60,350 bases of DNA from Acidobacteriaceae bacterium (GCA_903642225.1 CAHJWI010000025.1:1-60350); one strand, 5' to 3'. Positions 9,650 through 18,625 are shown, numbered from the stretch's first letter. Notes: a model not told the origin generated them from the sequence alone. Made by a program: numbers and translations.

Positions 9650-11506
9650 ATGTACGCCCAAGCACCCTTGGCAGACCTGGACCACCATCGCGAAGAGCCG
9701 AACCTGACGGCACCGGTTGCAGGTTCAGGTCTATCGAAAGCGTCCGGGCGATCCGTGGCCTTTCTCGTTCTGCTCTGGTGCCTCACCCAGCTTACGTGCC
9801 TTTTCTCCCCACCTCTGCTTGACGATGTAGACGCCATTCACGCGGAAGCTGCGCGCGAGATGCTCGTCCGCCACGACTACGTTACCCTCTACGTCGACGG
9901 CCTACGTTACCTAGACAAACCACCCCTCCCGTACTGGCTCGCTGCGGGTGCCATGCGCCTGTTCGGCCAAACCGACTGGGCGGTCAAGTCAACACTCGCC
10001 CTCACCATGCTCGCCCTCACGCTCTACCTGTACGCGGTGGGTCGTAGGCTCTTCGGCGAACGCGCCGGCTTTTATGCCGGCTGTGCCATCGCCACGGCAC
10101 TCGGCCCATTCGTCTACACGCGTTTCTTCATCCCGGACGTCATGGTCGGCCTGTGGATGACAGTGGCCTTCGACATGACCATGCGCATGATCGCGACCGC
10201 GAAGGATGAGGGGCAGGCTAGCCCATGGCAGGCCGCCGGCTTCGCCCTCGCATGTACAGCGGCAGTATTGACCAAAGGTTTGATCGGCGTCGTCTTCCCA
10301 GTCGCCCTTCTGCTCGGCTTTCTTTTGCTCACCAAACGGCTTCAGCTTCTCCGGCGGCTTCGCTGGTTGCTCGGCACACTCGTCTTCCTGGTCACGGCTG
10401 CACCCTGGCACATCCTCGCAGCCTGGCAAAACCGCGCCAGCGGCTCTTCCCGCGGATTTATCTGGTTCTACTTCGTCAACGACCAGATCAATCGCTATCT
10501 CAATACCCGCATCCCGCGTGACTACGACAAGGTCCCACTGCTGCTGTTCTACGCGCTTGTCCTCGTGTGGGCCTTGCCGTGGGGAGTCTTCCTCTTTCGT
10601 GCCGGCTGGCGCTGGCTGGCGGCCTTCCGCGCGGGCGCCAGAATCCTCAACAGTCCCGTCGTCGCGCTCGCCTTGTGGGCCCTGCTCATCATCGGCTTCT
10701 TCACCTTTTCCACGCGGCAGGAGTACTACACCATCCCCGCAATCCCCGCACTCGCAATGCTGGCCGGCGTCACACTCGCACGTCGCGATTGTGAACGCGG
10801 CACCGGTCGCCTGGCCTACGTCGCACTTTTCACAGGCAGCGCAGTGCTGGCCGGCACGTGCCTCCTGCTATACATTCTGGCCAAAGCACCCGCCGCCGGT
10901 ACGGAGTTGTGGCAGGAGTTGCAAAAGCACCCGCAGAGTTACGCTCTCTCCTTCGGCCATCTCTTCGACTTCACCACGGCTGCCTTCGGCTTCTTCCGCC
11001 TGCCCCTGCTGCTCATGGCTCTCAGCCTGCTCCTGCCATCCGGCATGGCCCTGTGGCTCAAATGCCGCAACCGCGCACTTGCCGCAAACATTGTCTTGGC
11101 CCTTGGTATGTGTGCGGTCATGGGCAGCGTACACGCTGGCTTTCAGGTCTTCTATCCCATCCTGGGTTCCCAACCTCTTGCCGCAGCACTAAACCACCAG
11201 TGGCAAAACGGCGACGGAATCGTTATTGACGGTGAATACAGCAACGCCAGCAGCCTCAATTTTTATACCCACCACTCGCTGACCATGCTCAACGGCCGCA
11301 TCAACAACCTGTGGTACGGCTCGCTTTACGCGGATGCACCCGAACGCTTCACTGACGACAGCAGCTTCGACGCGCAATGGAGCGGCCCGCAACGCGTCTT
11401 CTTCGTCACCCACAGCGCCTCCCGCACCATTGCATGGCAACGGTCGCACGGTGGTGAAATCATCGCATCCTCCGGTGGTAAATTCGTCCTCGTTAACCAC
11501 GACTAG
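9650..11506 (+). CDS. ArnT/PMT-like membrane glycosyltransferase, paralogue 2
   Basis: A 618-residue GT83/PMT-type membrane protein, paralogous to the gene on the other side of the 9.5-kb spacer. Shared features in the same order are the first membrane helix, LLDDVDAIHAEAAREML, the LRYLDKPPLPYWL loop, about a dozen membrane segments and a C-terminal soluble tail (FFVTHSASRTI against FLMTYSAARET in the other copy). The frame is open back to 9440, but ATG 9650 gives a length and N terminus equivalent to paralogue 1; ATG 9500 is possible but would overlap the divergent gene. Expected to use a polyprenyl-phosphate sugar donor at the periplasmic face. Acceptor unknown. Confidence 0.88.
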   Translation: MYAQAPLADLDHHREEPNLTAPVAGSGLSKASGRSVAFLVLLWCLTQLTCLFSPPLLDDVDAIHAEAAREMLVRHDYVTLYVDGLRYLDKPPLPYWLAAGAMRLFGQTDWAVKSTLALTMLALTLYLYAVGRRLFGERAGFYAGCAIATALGPFVYTRFFIPDVMVGLWMTVAFDMTMRMIATAKDEGQASPWQAAGFALACTAAVLTKGLIGVVFPVALLLGFLLLTKRLQLLRRLRWLLGTLVFLVTAAPWHILAAWQNRASGSSRGFIWFYFVNDQINRYLNTRIPRDYDKVPLLLFYALVLVWALPWGVFLFRAGWRWLAAFRAGARILNSPVVALALWALLIIGFFTFSTRQEYYTIPAIPALAMLAGVTLARRDCERGTGRLAYVALFTGSAVLAGTCLLLYILAKAPAAGTELWQELQKHPQSYALSFGHLFDFTTAAFGFFRLPLLLMALSLLLPSGMALWLKCRNRALAANIVLALGMCAVMGSVHAGFQVFYPILGSQPLAAALNHQWQNGDGIVIDGEYSNASSLNFYTHHSLTMLNGRINNLWYGSLYADAPERFTDDSSFDAQWSGPQRVFFVTHSASRTIAWQRSHGGEIIASSGGKFVLVNHD

Positions 11507-11560
11507 CCGGTTCGTGTATCGTGCAGAAGTTGCGCCTGCATCTCACCGCGCCGGGAGTGT

Positions 11561-13177
11561 TTGTTGCCAAAATTCGCTGCCATCGACATCGGCTCCAACT
11601 CCTGTCGCCTCGCGATTGCCGAGGTGCAGCAGCATGAACTCAGAATCCTGCATGAAGACCGGGAGGTCGTGCGGTTGGGCGAAAGCGTTTTTGAAACCGG
11701 CATGATCTCGCCGGACGCCATGGCCAACACCATCCGCGCACTCAAACGTTTTCAGAAAGCCGTGCAGGCCGAGGTCGTCGACAGGGTACGCGTCGTCGCA
11801 ACATCCGCCATGCGGGACGCACGCAACGCAGGTGCCTTCACAGCGTGGGTCAAATCGGCCATGGGCTGGACCGTCGAGGTCATCTCAGGACTCGAAGAAG
11901 GCCGGCTCATCCACCTTGGCGTTACCACACATGAGCCCGGCGCTCGCGGTCGATGCCTGCTCATCGACCTCGGCGGCGGCTCCTGCGAGATCACCCTTTC
12001 CGACGGCGGCCGCGTCCAGGAGATGGTCTCCCTCCCCCTCGGCTCCGTACGCCTGCAACAGGAGTTTCTGCACACCGACCCACCCACAAAGGACGAGCAG
12101 CAACAGCTTCGTACCTATATCGACCGCGAATTGCGAAAGCTGGAACGAAAGCTGAACGGCCAGCCAGCCATCCCCCTGGTGATCGCGACCTCCGGATCAG
12201 CGGCTGCACTGGCCGAGGCCAGCACGGCACCGCACAAACCACTACCCACCAGGACCAAGGCAAAACCGTCCGGCAAAGTCACCGTTAAGAAAAGCGACAG
12301 TTCCGACGTCCATGAACTTCGATCCGGTCTAAAGCTGGAGCCCCTTACAGCAACCGCTGCCTCCGTCCGGTCGTTAGCCGACCGGCTCGTCACCATGACC
12401 AATGCAGAGCGACTCGCGGTTCCGGGCATCGGCCCAAAGCGCAGCGAAATCATCATCGGCGGCGCGCTCGTCTACGCCGAAATCCTGGGCAGGCTCAAAC
12501 TCAAAGGCTTTCGCTACTCGCCCCTCGGCCTGCGCGACGGCATGCTGGCGCAAATGCTTGCGGATACCGACACCCGAGCCGCCGTGCATCGCGCCATTGA
12601 GCAAGAGCGCTGGAACGGCGTCCTCACCATCTGCAAGCGCTACTCCGTCGATTTGAAGCGTGCAGAACCCGTGCGCTCGGACGCCGTTAAACTCTTCAAC
12701 GATCTGCAACGTATACATGGCCTGCCGCCGGAGTACCGCGAATGGCTCGCCGCCGCCGCCATGATGAACGAGGTCGGGAAATTCGTTTCGCACCAGGGCC
12801 ACCATCGCCACACGTACTATCTCATCGCCAACTCTGAGATGTTCGGCTTCAGCCCGGCGCAGCGCGCCATCGTCGCTGCCATCGCACGCTATCTCGGCAA
12901 AAGCCGGCCAGACGCCATGGACCGCCCGCTGCGCACCGTCCCGCTTGAGGAGCACAGCTACGTCATCCGCGCTGTCGTACTTCTCCGTCTTGCTGTCGCA
13001 CTCAACCAGGACCAGGCCAGCGAGCACGTACGCTTCACATCGCGCGCCTACCCCAAGCGCATCCTGCTTGAACTTGCGTCCAAACACGGTGCCGAACTCG
13101 AACAGTGGTCGCTGAAGAAAGAAAAAAGCTACTTCCGCGAGGTCTTTCGCCGCGACTTGGTTGTTGAAGTCGCATAG
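11561..13177 (+). CDS. ppx: Ppx/GppA family exopolyphosphatase with C-terminal HD-like domain
   Basis: A 538-residue Ppx/GppA phosphatase. Residues 1-300 form the actin-like ASKHA fold with AAIDIGSNSCRLAI (phosphate 1), RVVATSAMRDA, and the second phosphate loop LLIDLGGGSCEITL; the C-terminal 200 residues resemble the HD-type domain of long Ppx enzymes (MMNEVGKFVSHQGHHRHTYY, then RAVVLLRLAVALNQD). It should hydrolyse polyphosphate and/or pppGpp. Start is TTG 11561 with GGGAG five bases upstream; no ATG is near. Odd feature: residues about 220-265 are a Lys/Ser/Pro-rich insert (TRTKAKPSGKVTVKKSD) inside the catalytic fold. The 3' end overlaps the convergent sixA-like gene by 49 bases. Ppx versus GppA preference cannot be decided. 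Confidence 0.9.
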   Translation: MLPKFAAIDIGSNSCRLAIAEVQQHELRILHEDREVVRLGESVFETGMISPDAMANTIRALKRFQKAVQAEVVDRVRVVATSAMRDARNAGAFTAWVKSAMGWTVEVISGLEEGRLIHLGVTTHEPGARGRCLLIDLGGGSCEITLSDGGRVQEMVSLPLGSVRLQQEFLHTDPPTKDEQQQLRTYIDRELRKLERKLNGQPAIPLVIATSGSAAALAEASTAPHKPLPTRTKAKPSGKVTVKKSDSSDVHELRSGLKLEPLTATAASVRSLADRLVTMTNAERLAVPGIGPKRSEIIIGGALVYAEILGRLKLKGFRYSPLGLRDGMLAQMLADTDTRAAVHRAIEQERWNGVLTICKRYSVDLKRAEPVRSDAVKLFNDLQRIHGLPPEYREWLAAAAMMNEVGKFVSHQGHHRHTYYLIANSEMFGFSPAQRAIVAAIARYLGKSRPDAMDRPLRTVPLEEHSYVIRAVVLLRLAVALNQDQASEHVRFTSRAYPKRILLELASKHGAELEQWSLKKEKSYFREVFRRDLVVEVA

Positions 13178-13680
13178 AGCATTCGCGTCACGCGCGGATC
13201 CAGCAACCATGTCATCGTGGTACCACCGCGCTCTACATTCAGTCGCGCAAGAGCACCTTTGCGCATGCGTATGGAAGCTGGCCGAGACTCACCCTGGCCG
13301 CCGGTACCTGCCGGCTGCGCCATTAAACCCGCAAACTGCACCAGATTCGGACTGTGGCCCACCAGCAATACAGATTCATAGACCGCGCAGTCCGCCAGCA
13401 GCTTTTGAAACAGCGCAAAATCTGCCTGCGGCGCAAGTGCATCCGAAAGAAGAATCGGCTTCTCGTACCCTGTTTCCGTACCCACCAGCGAAGCTGTCTG
13501 CAGACTGCGCTTCAGCGGACTCGACACGATCAAATCGAACGACGTCTTCAAAGACGAAAGGGTGTTCCCCAGCAGAAGGCAGTCGCGCTTGCCCTGTTTA
13601 TCCAGGGGCCGTCGCGCATCCAGCACCGGGTTCGTGCGTCGCGTACCGGCCGAACCATGTCGAAGTAGGTAAACAAGCAT
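13129..13680 (-). CDS. SixA-like histidine phosphatase
   Basis: A 183-residue histidine phosphatase (phosphoglycerate mutase-like fold) starting MLVYLLRHGSAG, the catalytic RHG motif of the SixA branch. Further matches are SSPLKRSLQTA and SVLLVGHSPNL with the second catalytic His. SixA removes phosphate from histidine phosphotransfer proteins; other members act on small metabolites. ATG 13680 has GGGAA just upstream. The C-terminal basic tail (TTKSRRKTSRK) overlaps the end of the convergent ppx gene. Next to Ppx this suggests phosphate or polyphosphate-related signalling, but that is only context. The 5' end overlaps a small acidic reading frame. Confidence 0.85.
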   Translation of the reverse strand: MLVYLLRHGSAGTRRTNPVLDARRPLDKQGKRDCLLLGNTLSSLKTSFDLIVSSPLKRSLQTASLVGTETGYEKPILLSDALAPQADFALFQKLLADCAVYESVLLVGHSPNLVQFAGLMAQPAGTGGQGESRPASIRMRKGALARLNVERGGTTMTWLLDPRVTRMLYATSTTKSRRKTSRK

Positions 13681-13900
13681 CGTTCCCAATTCTAACGAAG
13701 GCGTCAGAACTGTGCCTTGTAGAGCGCAGGATCCGGCATGCTAAACCCGGAGCCTCAGGCTCGGTGTTCGGTATCGGGTCCAACGGCAACCACGGCAGTT
13801 CAGCATCCTCGCCCTGCGCGGGGTAGGTCGCCGGCCACATCTCCGGCACCTCGGCGCCATCTGCATTCGCTCCTTCTTTGCTCAGGTCTTCGTCCGCCAT
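13598..13900 (-). CDS. Small acidic hypothetical protein overlapping the sixA-like start
   Basis: A 100-residue frame beginning MADEDLSKEG, with a good ribosome binding site (AAGGGGG, five bases before ATG 13900). The first 60 residues are strongly acidic and proline-rich (EMWPATYPAQGEDAELPWLP) and look coding; the last 27 codons overlap the sixA-like gene in another frame and look like random translation. The gene may be genuinely overlapping or its end may have drifted. It has the same direction as, and probably the same transcript as, the methyltransferase and sixA-like gene. I do not recognise a family. Confidence 0.5.
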   Translation of the reverse strand: MADEDLSKEGANADGAEVPEMWPATYPAQGEDAELPWLPLDPIPNTEPEAPGLACRILRSTRHSSDAFVRIGNDACLPTSTWFGRYATHEPGAGCATAPG

Positions 13901-13943
13901 ACGTCCCCCTTTCGACATTCGGATGCACACTGAAACGACAGGG

Positions 13944-14612
13944 TCATTTCCCATCCGCAAGGCCACTCTGCCACAACTCCGACCGCAACAAGCCCAACAT
14001 CCTCGTGTGTACCGCAGTGCACACAAAGCCATGCCTGCACAGAGACGACGCGTAGTCCGGCAATCGCCGCGTCCTCATGCCGGTCAGCACTCCAAACGCG
14101 AGATACAACCCTCCCACAACCGCTCGCGACAGCCATTTCAAAGGTGCCGGCGCAACCGCAAATTCTGAAATCACCCAACGCCCACGCGGACATCGCAGCC
14201 TAACTCCCTTAATCAGCGCCTCCACATCATCATCGCTCAAACAGTCCAGGAAAAAATGCGTGCAGACCAGGTCGACCTCCCCGTCCGGCAACCACGCCGT
14301 CGCATCCGCATGCACCGTCGTCACGCGCCTGTTGTTCCCGCTGCGCTCCACCCGGTGAAGCAATGCCTGCAACATGCGCGCGCTCTCATCGACCGCCATC
14401 ACATGCACCTGTGGAGCCGCGACTAGCAGCGCCGCGCAAAACCGGCCATCCCCATCCCCCAGCAGCAATGCCTGCCGCGCATCACCCACAAACGGTAAAA
14501 AATGCACGCGGCACCGCTGCAACATGGGTCCAAAGCTCACGTACTCCATCCAGCTATATGCCTGGGCAAGCTTGTCGAAACCGGAAGTTCGCGAAGTCTG
14601 AGGCGCACTCAT
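13944..14612 (-). CDS. SAM-dependent methyltransferase (class I)
   Basis: A 222-residue class I methyltransferase. The SAM-binding motif I reads ALLLGDGDGRF, followed by an acidic residue after strand 2 (VMAVDES), an ADATAW loop and DLVCTHFFLDC at motif post-I/II. The N-terminal FDKLAQAYSWMEYVSFG resembles UbiE-like methyltransferases that modify lipids or quinones. ATG 14612 overlaps the stop of the upstream membrane-protein gene in an ATGA arrangement, a sign of translational coupling. The partner being UbiA-like supports a prenylated or lipid substrate, but this is inference. The open frame extends 84 codons further upstream only because of composition. Confidence 0.82.
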   Translation of the reverse strand: MSAPQTSRTSGFDKLAQAYSWMEYVSFGPMLQRCRVHFLPFVGDARQALLLGDGDGRFCAALLVAAPQVHVMAVDESARMLQALLHRVERSGNNRRVTTVHADATAWLPDGEVDLVCTHFFLDCLSDDDVEALIKGVRLRCPRGRWVISEFAVAPAPLKWLSRAVVGGLYLAFGVLTGMRTRRLPDYASSLCRHGFVCTAVHTRMLGLLRSELWQSGLADGK

Positions 14613-15463
14613 CGCAACAAAGCAACCAGCAGCAGTGGCGTCAGCAGTGCCGCATCCACCAGTGCACGCAGGGTCACAGCCTCTAACTTCTCGCTTACCA
14701 GACCCAACGCACACAGCAGCATCGCACTCAGGCCACATGCAAGCGCCGGCACCCTCGACAGCCATGGAGCGGCCAGCACGGCAACCAGTCCAACACCAAG
14801 ACACACGGCACGAAACTGCAGCGCGTTCCAAACCGGCAGGCCCCGCGCCTCCGCGTGCTCCCACTGCGCAATCGCTATGCCGTTCAGCAGGCAGATCCCC
14901 GCAAACAGCGCTGCCTCAGCCCACAACCTTCCCGGCTGCTGCGCGCCCACCGCTGCCGGCAGTATGGTCGCAAGCGCAAACATGGCGGCAACAATCCATT
15001 CCTTCGGCACAGCGCGGCTACCGGCCTTGTGCACCAAAACCGCATATCCCAACAGCGGTACCGACAACCACAACCACGCCGACCGTACTGGCGCGGCAAG
15101 GCACGCCAGCAGCACCGCAGCGACCGGCGCAACGCACACCCAGACACACACAAACTTTCGCGCATGGCGAGCATGGAAGTGGTGCCTTGCCTTAAGCGAA
15201 CCCGATGCTCCGCGTGCGTCCAACAGCCGGTCCGCCACATACAGCAGCCACACCGCCAGGAACAGCGCAATCGCCTCTCTTACGTGCTGCCTGGCACCCT
15301 CGCCATAATAAAACGTCAGCAGCCACACTGCCGCAATCGTGGGAGCATCCAGGCTAAGCAGGTGCCAGTACCGCAGCGGTTGCACCCACCAACCGTCGGC
15401 GGAAAACCCCCGTGCACGCAAGCCTGCCGCCGTGGGCACAGCACGAATTGCACTGGTCGACAC
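14609..15463 (-). CDS. UbiA-like integral membrane protein
   Basis: A 284-residue protein with about eight hydrophobic helices. The segment LYVADRLLDARGA near residue 75 recalls the first Asp-rich motif of UbiA-family prenyltransferases (DxxxD after the second helix), and ARHHFHARH follows as the basic loop. A second Asp-rich motif is not evident, so catalytic activity is doubtful; it may be a diverged UbiA-superfamily member. The start is GTG 15463. It is coupled to the methyltransferase by a four-base ATGA overlap. Alternative: an unrelated polytopic membrane protein of unknown function. Confidence 0.6.
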   Translation of the reverse strand: MSTSAIRAVPTAAGLRARGFSADGWWVQPLRYWHLLSLDAPTIAAVWLLTFYYGEGARQHVREAIALFLAVWLLYVADRLLDARGASGSLKARHHFHARHARKFVCVWVCVAPVAAVLLACLAAPVRSAWLWLSVPLLGYAVLVHKAGSRAVPKEWIVAAMFALATILPAAVGAQQPGRLWAEAALFAGICLLNGIAIAQWEHAEARGLPVWNALQFRAVCLGVGLVAVLAAPWLSRVPALACGLSAMLLCALGLVSEKLEAVTLRALVDAALLTPLLLVALLR

Positions 15464-15527
15464 AAATTCATTCTAGTGACGGCAGCTTGACGCCCACCCC
15501 CTAAGCTGCGGGCGTCGTAAAACGGCG

Positions 15528-17255
15528 CTAAACGCCGGAAGCCTTCGCACCCAGTACCCAGAACTCCGGGTTTACTTCAGGAAACAGATCGTCAACCAAC
15601 TCAATACCCATCAGCCTCGATACCAACTCATCCGGCAGGCTTCGCGTTCGCCGAAACTGCAGCCACATCGCTCGCAGCTCATCGAACATCGCTGCATGCT
15701 CGCTGAACCGTCGTTCCGCATAGTCCCGTGCCGCCCCCGTGGTCATCAGGAACTGCCAGTCGCTCGACTCCATCAACAACAGCTCCCGGCACATCTGCTT
15801 CAGAAGCCGCTCGCCATCGGCGCCGTCCCGCCACTCACCCTCGGTGCAAAGGTCGCGAAGCACATGCTCCGCCGTATACAGCCGCGACCACGTCCACCGA
15901 GTCGTCTCGTTCAGCCAGACCCGGTCATCGCCGCCTTCGCCCCACGATCCCCTTGGCAACTCCAGCGACTCCGGCGGCGGATACCGTCGCAGGTAGTCCG
16001 CGCAGGCAATCGCCGTCACACCAGACCCTCCTGCGGCACCTGCCCGCGCCACCGCTTCCAGAAAAGCAACCCCCTCAAACCACCAGTGACCGAAAAGCTC
16101 AGCGTCAAACGGTGAGCACAACACCGGCGGCAGATCCGCAGCCGCTTCTCCCAGCGCACCCGCCACCAGGGTCACGAAGTGCCGGCCATGTTCCCGCGCG
16201 CGCAGCAACGCCGCCGCCGGATCATACGGCAGCTTGCCCTCTAGTCCAATCCCCGCACCGGTCACCCGCCAGTAGCGCAAACCACCAGGCGAGCGCTTCT
16301 TGTGGAAATCCAGGTACACCCCATCCGCCGGGTAACCGGAATCGCCGCTCCACACCTGAAAACCCGTCCGGGGATCCCGTGGAAAGACGGCCGTCCGCAC
16401 CCCATCCCGGCCGTCTCTGTCCAGCACACCATACGGCCGATACAGTGAGGGCGCGGCCCTGCCCACCTTCTCTGTCTTTGCAGCGATCCCCGTTGCATTG
16501 AACACGCCACTCGGCGACCCGGGTCCACCACTACCTTCAATCAGATGCCCATCCGCAATGAAAAACTGCAGTCCGCTCTCCGCCAATGCCTGGTCCACGC
16601 CAATCCGAAAGAAGCTCGGATACGCCTGTTGCCCTTCACCCTCCACGGGCGGCTGCCAGTACCCGTCCGGCCTGTACCCACACTCCGGCAGCCACATGCC
16701 GCGCGGCGACGCCCCAAAGTGGCGGCGGTGCGTCAGCACCGCCAGCCGCACCTGCGCTCGCAAACTTTCATCCGTCCCTAGCAGGGGGCTGTACCCATGC
16801 GTTGCGCTGCACGTCATCAGCGACACCATGCCCGCTTCCGCAAGCCCGCGGAACTCAGCGATGATGTTGCCATCCAACCGCCTGTAGTGCTCCAAAGCCT
16901 CCGCGTACCAGCCCTGCCAGAAGCGCGCCAATTCGGCCATCTGCAGCTCGCCTGCTCGCTCAAACGCGGCTTCATCGTCATGCGCAAACTGCACCTTGCG
17001 CTGCAGATATTGCGGAAATCGGTCCCGAAAAACCGGGTGGCTAAGCTGCTCCAGAAGAACCGGCGACAAGTCCATGCTCAGCCCTGGTTGAATTCCGTCG
17101 GCCTGCAGACGCCAAAGCATTCGCAGCAGCGGCAGGTACGTCTCCGCCGTAGCCTCATGCAGCCAGTCCAGCCCATGCGGCCATGTGCCATGGTTTACCA
17201 CCCACGGCAGGTGAGCATGCAAAACGATGCTTAAAAACGCCTTCCGTTCTGCCAT
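15528..17255 (-). CDS. GH57 1,4-alpha-glucan branching enzyme
   Basis: A 575-residue GH57 enzyme. It begins with the family signature LHAHLPWV (residues 12-19), carries the nucleophile in MWLPECGY (Glu191) and the general acid in SPFDAELFGHWWFEG (Asp384), the arrangement seen in Thermus/Thermococcus-type GH57 branching enzymes, and ends with the alpha-helical DUF1957-type region. It should transfer alpha-1,4-glucan chains to alpha-1,6 positions in cytoplasmic glycogen synthesis. ATG 17255 starts the conserved N terminus (MAERKAFLSIVLHAH). No other glycogen gene is next to it. The family is certain; branching rather than amylase activity follows from the ELFGHWWFEG motif and overall length. 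Confidence 0.92.
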   Translation of the reverse strand: MAERKAFLSIVLHAHLPWVVNHGTWPHGLDWLHEATAETYLPLLRMLWRLQADGIQPGLSMDLSPVLLEQLSHPVFRDRFPQYLQRKVQFAHDDEAAFERAGELQMAELARFWQGWYAEALEHYRRLDGNIIAEFRGLAEAGMVSLMTCSATHGYSPLLGTDESLRAQVRLAVLTHRRHFGASPRGMWLPECGYRPDGYWQPPVEGEGQQAYPSFFRIGVDQALAESGLQFFIADGHLIEGSGGPGSPSGVFNATGIAAKTEKVGRAAPSLYRPYGVLDRDGRDGVRTAVFPRDPRTGFQVWSGDSGYPADGVYLDFHKKRSPGGLRYWRVTGAGIGLEGKLPYDPAAALLRAREHGRHFVTLVAGALGEAAADLPPVLCSPFDAELFGHWWFEGVAFLEAVARAGAAGGSGVTAIACADYLRRYPPPESLELPRGSWGEGGDDRVWLNETTRWTWSRLYTAEHVLRDLCTEGEWRDGADGERLLKQMCRELLLMESSDWQFLMTTGAARDYAERRFSEHAAMFDELRAMWLQFRRTRSLPDELVSRLMGIELVDDLFPEVNPEFWVLGAKASGV

Positions 17256-17316
17256 TCCGCTCCCCGCAAATCAAGGGTACATCGCTACAACTCACCCGTG
17301 CGACCCGGCACACATT

Positions 17317-17343
17317 GAAGCCTGCCGGAGGTCGGCAGGCTTC
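17317..17343 (-). terminator. Strong hairpin after the BON lipoprotein gene
   Basis: An 11-base-pair perfect stem, GAAGCCTGCCG at 17317-17327 and its complement at 17333-17343, with a five-base loop, lies 24 bases past the stop of the minus-strand BON gene. There is no clear T-run, so it may act as an mRNA-stabilising 3' hairpin as much as a terminator. Confidence 0.55.
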
Positions 17344-17367
17344 GCACGGACATGTACCGGAACGCTC

Positions 17368-18474
17368 TTAGCGGTTCTGTAACGACGGCTCCGCCGACCC
17401 CCCAGGCACCGTCGACGTTCTTACCGTAATGGAATTGGCAAGCGTAAAGCGCACCACCGTCTCGCTGGGTATCTGTACCTGTTGGCCCCGAGTCACAGCG
17501 TTTATGCCGGCACCCGTACCGCCGCCCGCAGCTGCTCCAATGGCTGCACCCTTGCCGCCGCCAAAGATGCCGCCCAACACCGCACCCGCAGCGGCACCCA
17601 CACCTGTTTTCACGGCTGTGTTCTTGCCGCGACCATTGCCTTCCTTGCTGAACGTGTCCGTCTGCACGGCAATCTGCTGGCTGCGTTTATTTACGCCCGT
17701 CAGCTGAATGGCAAGCAGCGACGACCCACTGAAATGCCCAGCGTCCTTCGCTCCCGTTACCTGGCCGCTCACACCCGTACCGCGCGCCAGAACCGTCAAG
17801 CCGTCCTGCACAATGTCGGCAGCCACCGCTCCACTGAACGTGTCGCCCACACGCGCCGTTTCACTATCCAGCGACTGCGTCAACCGGACCGGGATCACCG
17901 TTCCCGCAGGCACCGTAACATTACGAAATGCCGGAGCCGCCGGCTGCACAGGTGCCGATGGTGGAGGTGTTGGCTGCTGGTAATTGTTCCGCGCACTTTC
18001 GCGATCAATGGGTGCTTGGTTCCGCAAAGGCTGGTTGCGCAGTGGCGGTGGCGGTGGCGGCGGCAACACTCGGGCCCGCTGCCGAGCCATCGGTGCCGGT
18101 GCAATCTCAGGCTGGGGAGTCGTGACCATGGCGCTTACCGGTGGCGTATTCCCAGCCACCACCAGGTTGTTCACTACCTGCCGAACACCGGCGATTCCGG
18201 CGGCGTCATTGGCCGCCAGGCTTCGCGCAGCACTGCTGCTCACCTGCCCATTCAAGGTCACGGCGCCGGCCTGCGTCGACACTTGGATCGGCTCCACGCT
18301 CAGTGCGCCATCCGACTGAATCTTGTTCTGCACGTTCGCCGTCAACGTGGCATCGTCCACCAGCGCCGGCTGCTGCTTGCAGGCAATGGGCAACATACAC
18401 AGCACACAGGCAAGACCCAAAGTCGCACCCTGCCGTGAAGAGCGGCGGCTCCTCTGTTCTGACTTCATCATCAT
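17368..18474 (-). CDS. BON-domain lipoprotein with Pro-rich linker and glycine-zipper
   Basis: A 368-residue exported protein. N-terminal basic region and hydrophobic stretch ending LPIACKQQ, a probable lipobox with an unusual Pro at -3. Residues about 38-108 are a BON domain (DATLTANVQNKIQSDGAL, then VTLNGQVSSSAAR), a phospholipid or periplasmic-binding fold. A proline-rich linker with seven consecutive prolines follows, then a beta domain (VPAGTVIPVRLTQSLDSE) and a glycine-zipper segment (GAAAGAVLGGIFGGGKGAAIG) that could insert in the outer membrane. ATG 18474 is first of three consecutive Met codons with GGAG close by. It is divergent from the YtxH gene. Likely an envelope stress or integrity protein; no enzyme motif. 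Confidence 0.8.
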   Translation of the reverse strand: MMMKSEQRSRRSSRQGATLGLACVLCMLPIACKQQPALVDDATLTANVQNKIQSDGALSVEPIQVSTQAGAVTLNGQVSSSAARSLAANDAAGIAGVRQVVNNLVVAGNTPPVSAMVTTPQPEIAPAPMARQRARVLPPPPPPPLRNQPLRNQAPIDRESARNNYQQPTPPPSAPVQPAAPAFRNVTVPAGTVIPVRLTQSLDSETARVGDTFSGAVAADIVQDGLTVLARGTGVSGQVTGAKDAGHFSGSSLLAIQLTGVNKRSQQIAVQTDTFSKEGNGRGKNTAVKTGVGAAAGAVLGGIFGGGKGAAIGAAAGGGTGAGINAVTRGQQVQIPSETVVRFTLANSITVRTSTVPGGSAEPSLQNR

Positions 18475-18625
18475 GATCTCCATCTCCGTACAAGCTGTTC
18501 TAAGAGTTTGACGATTGCCGCCCTGAAAGCTCTGCAAAGACCTGCATACCAGAGTGGCTTCACGCGCACCCACTTCGACACCCGGGTACCGAACAGATGT
18601 GTCGTCAACAACCGTCTTCCTCACT

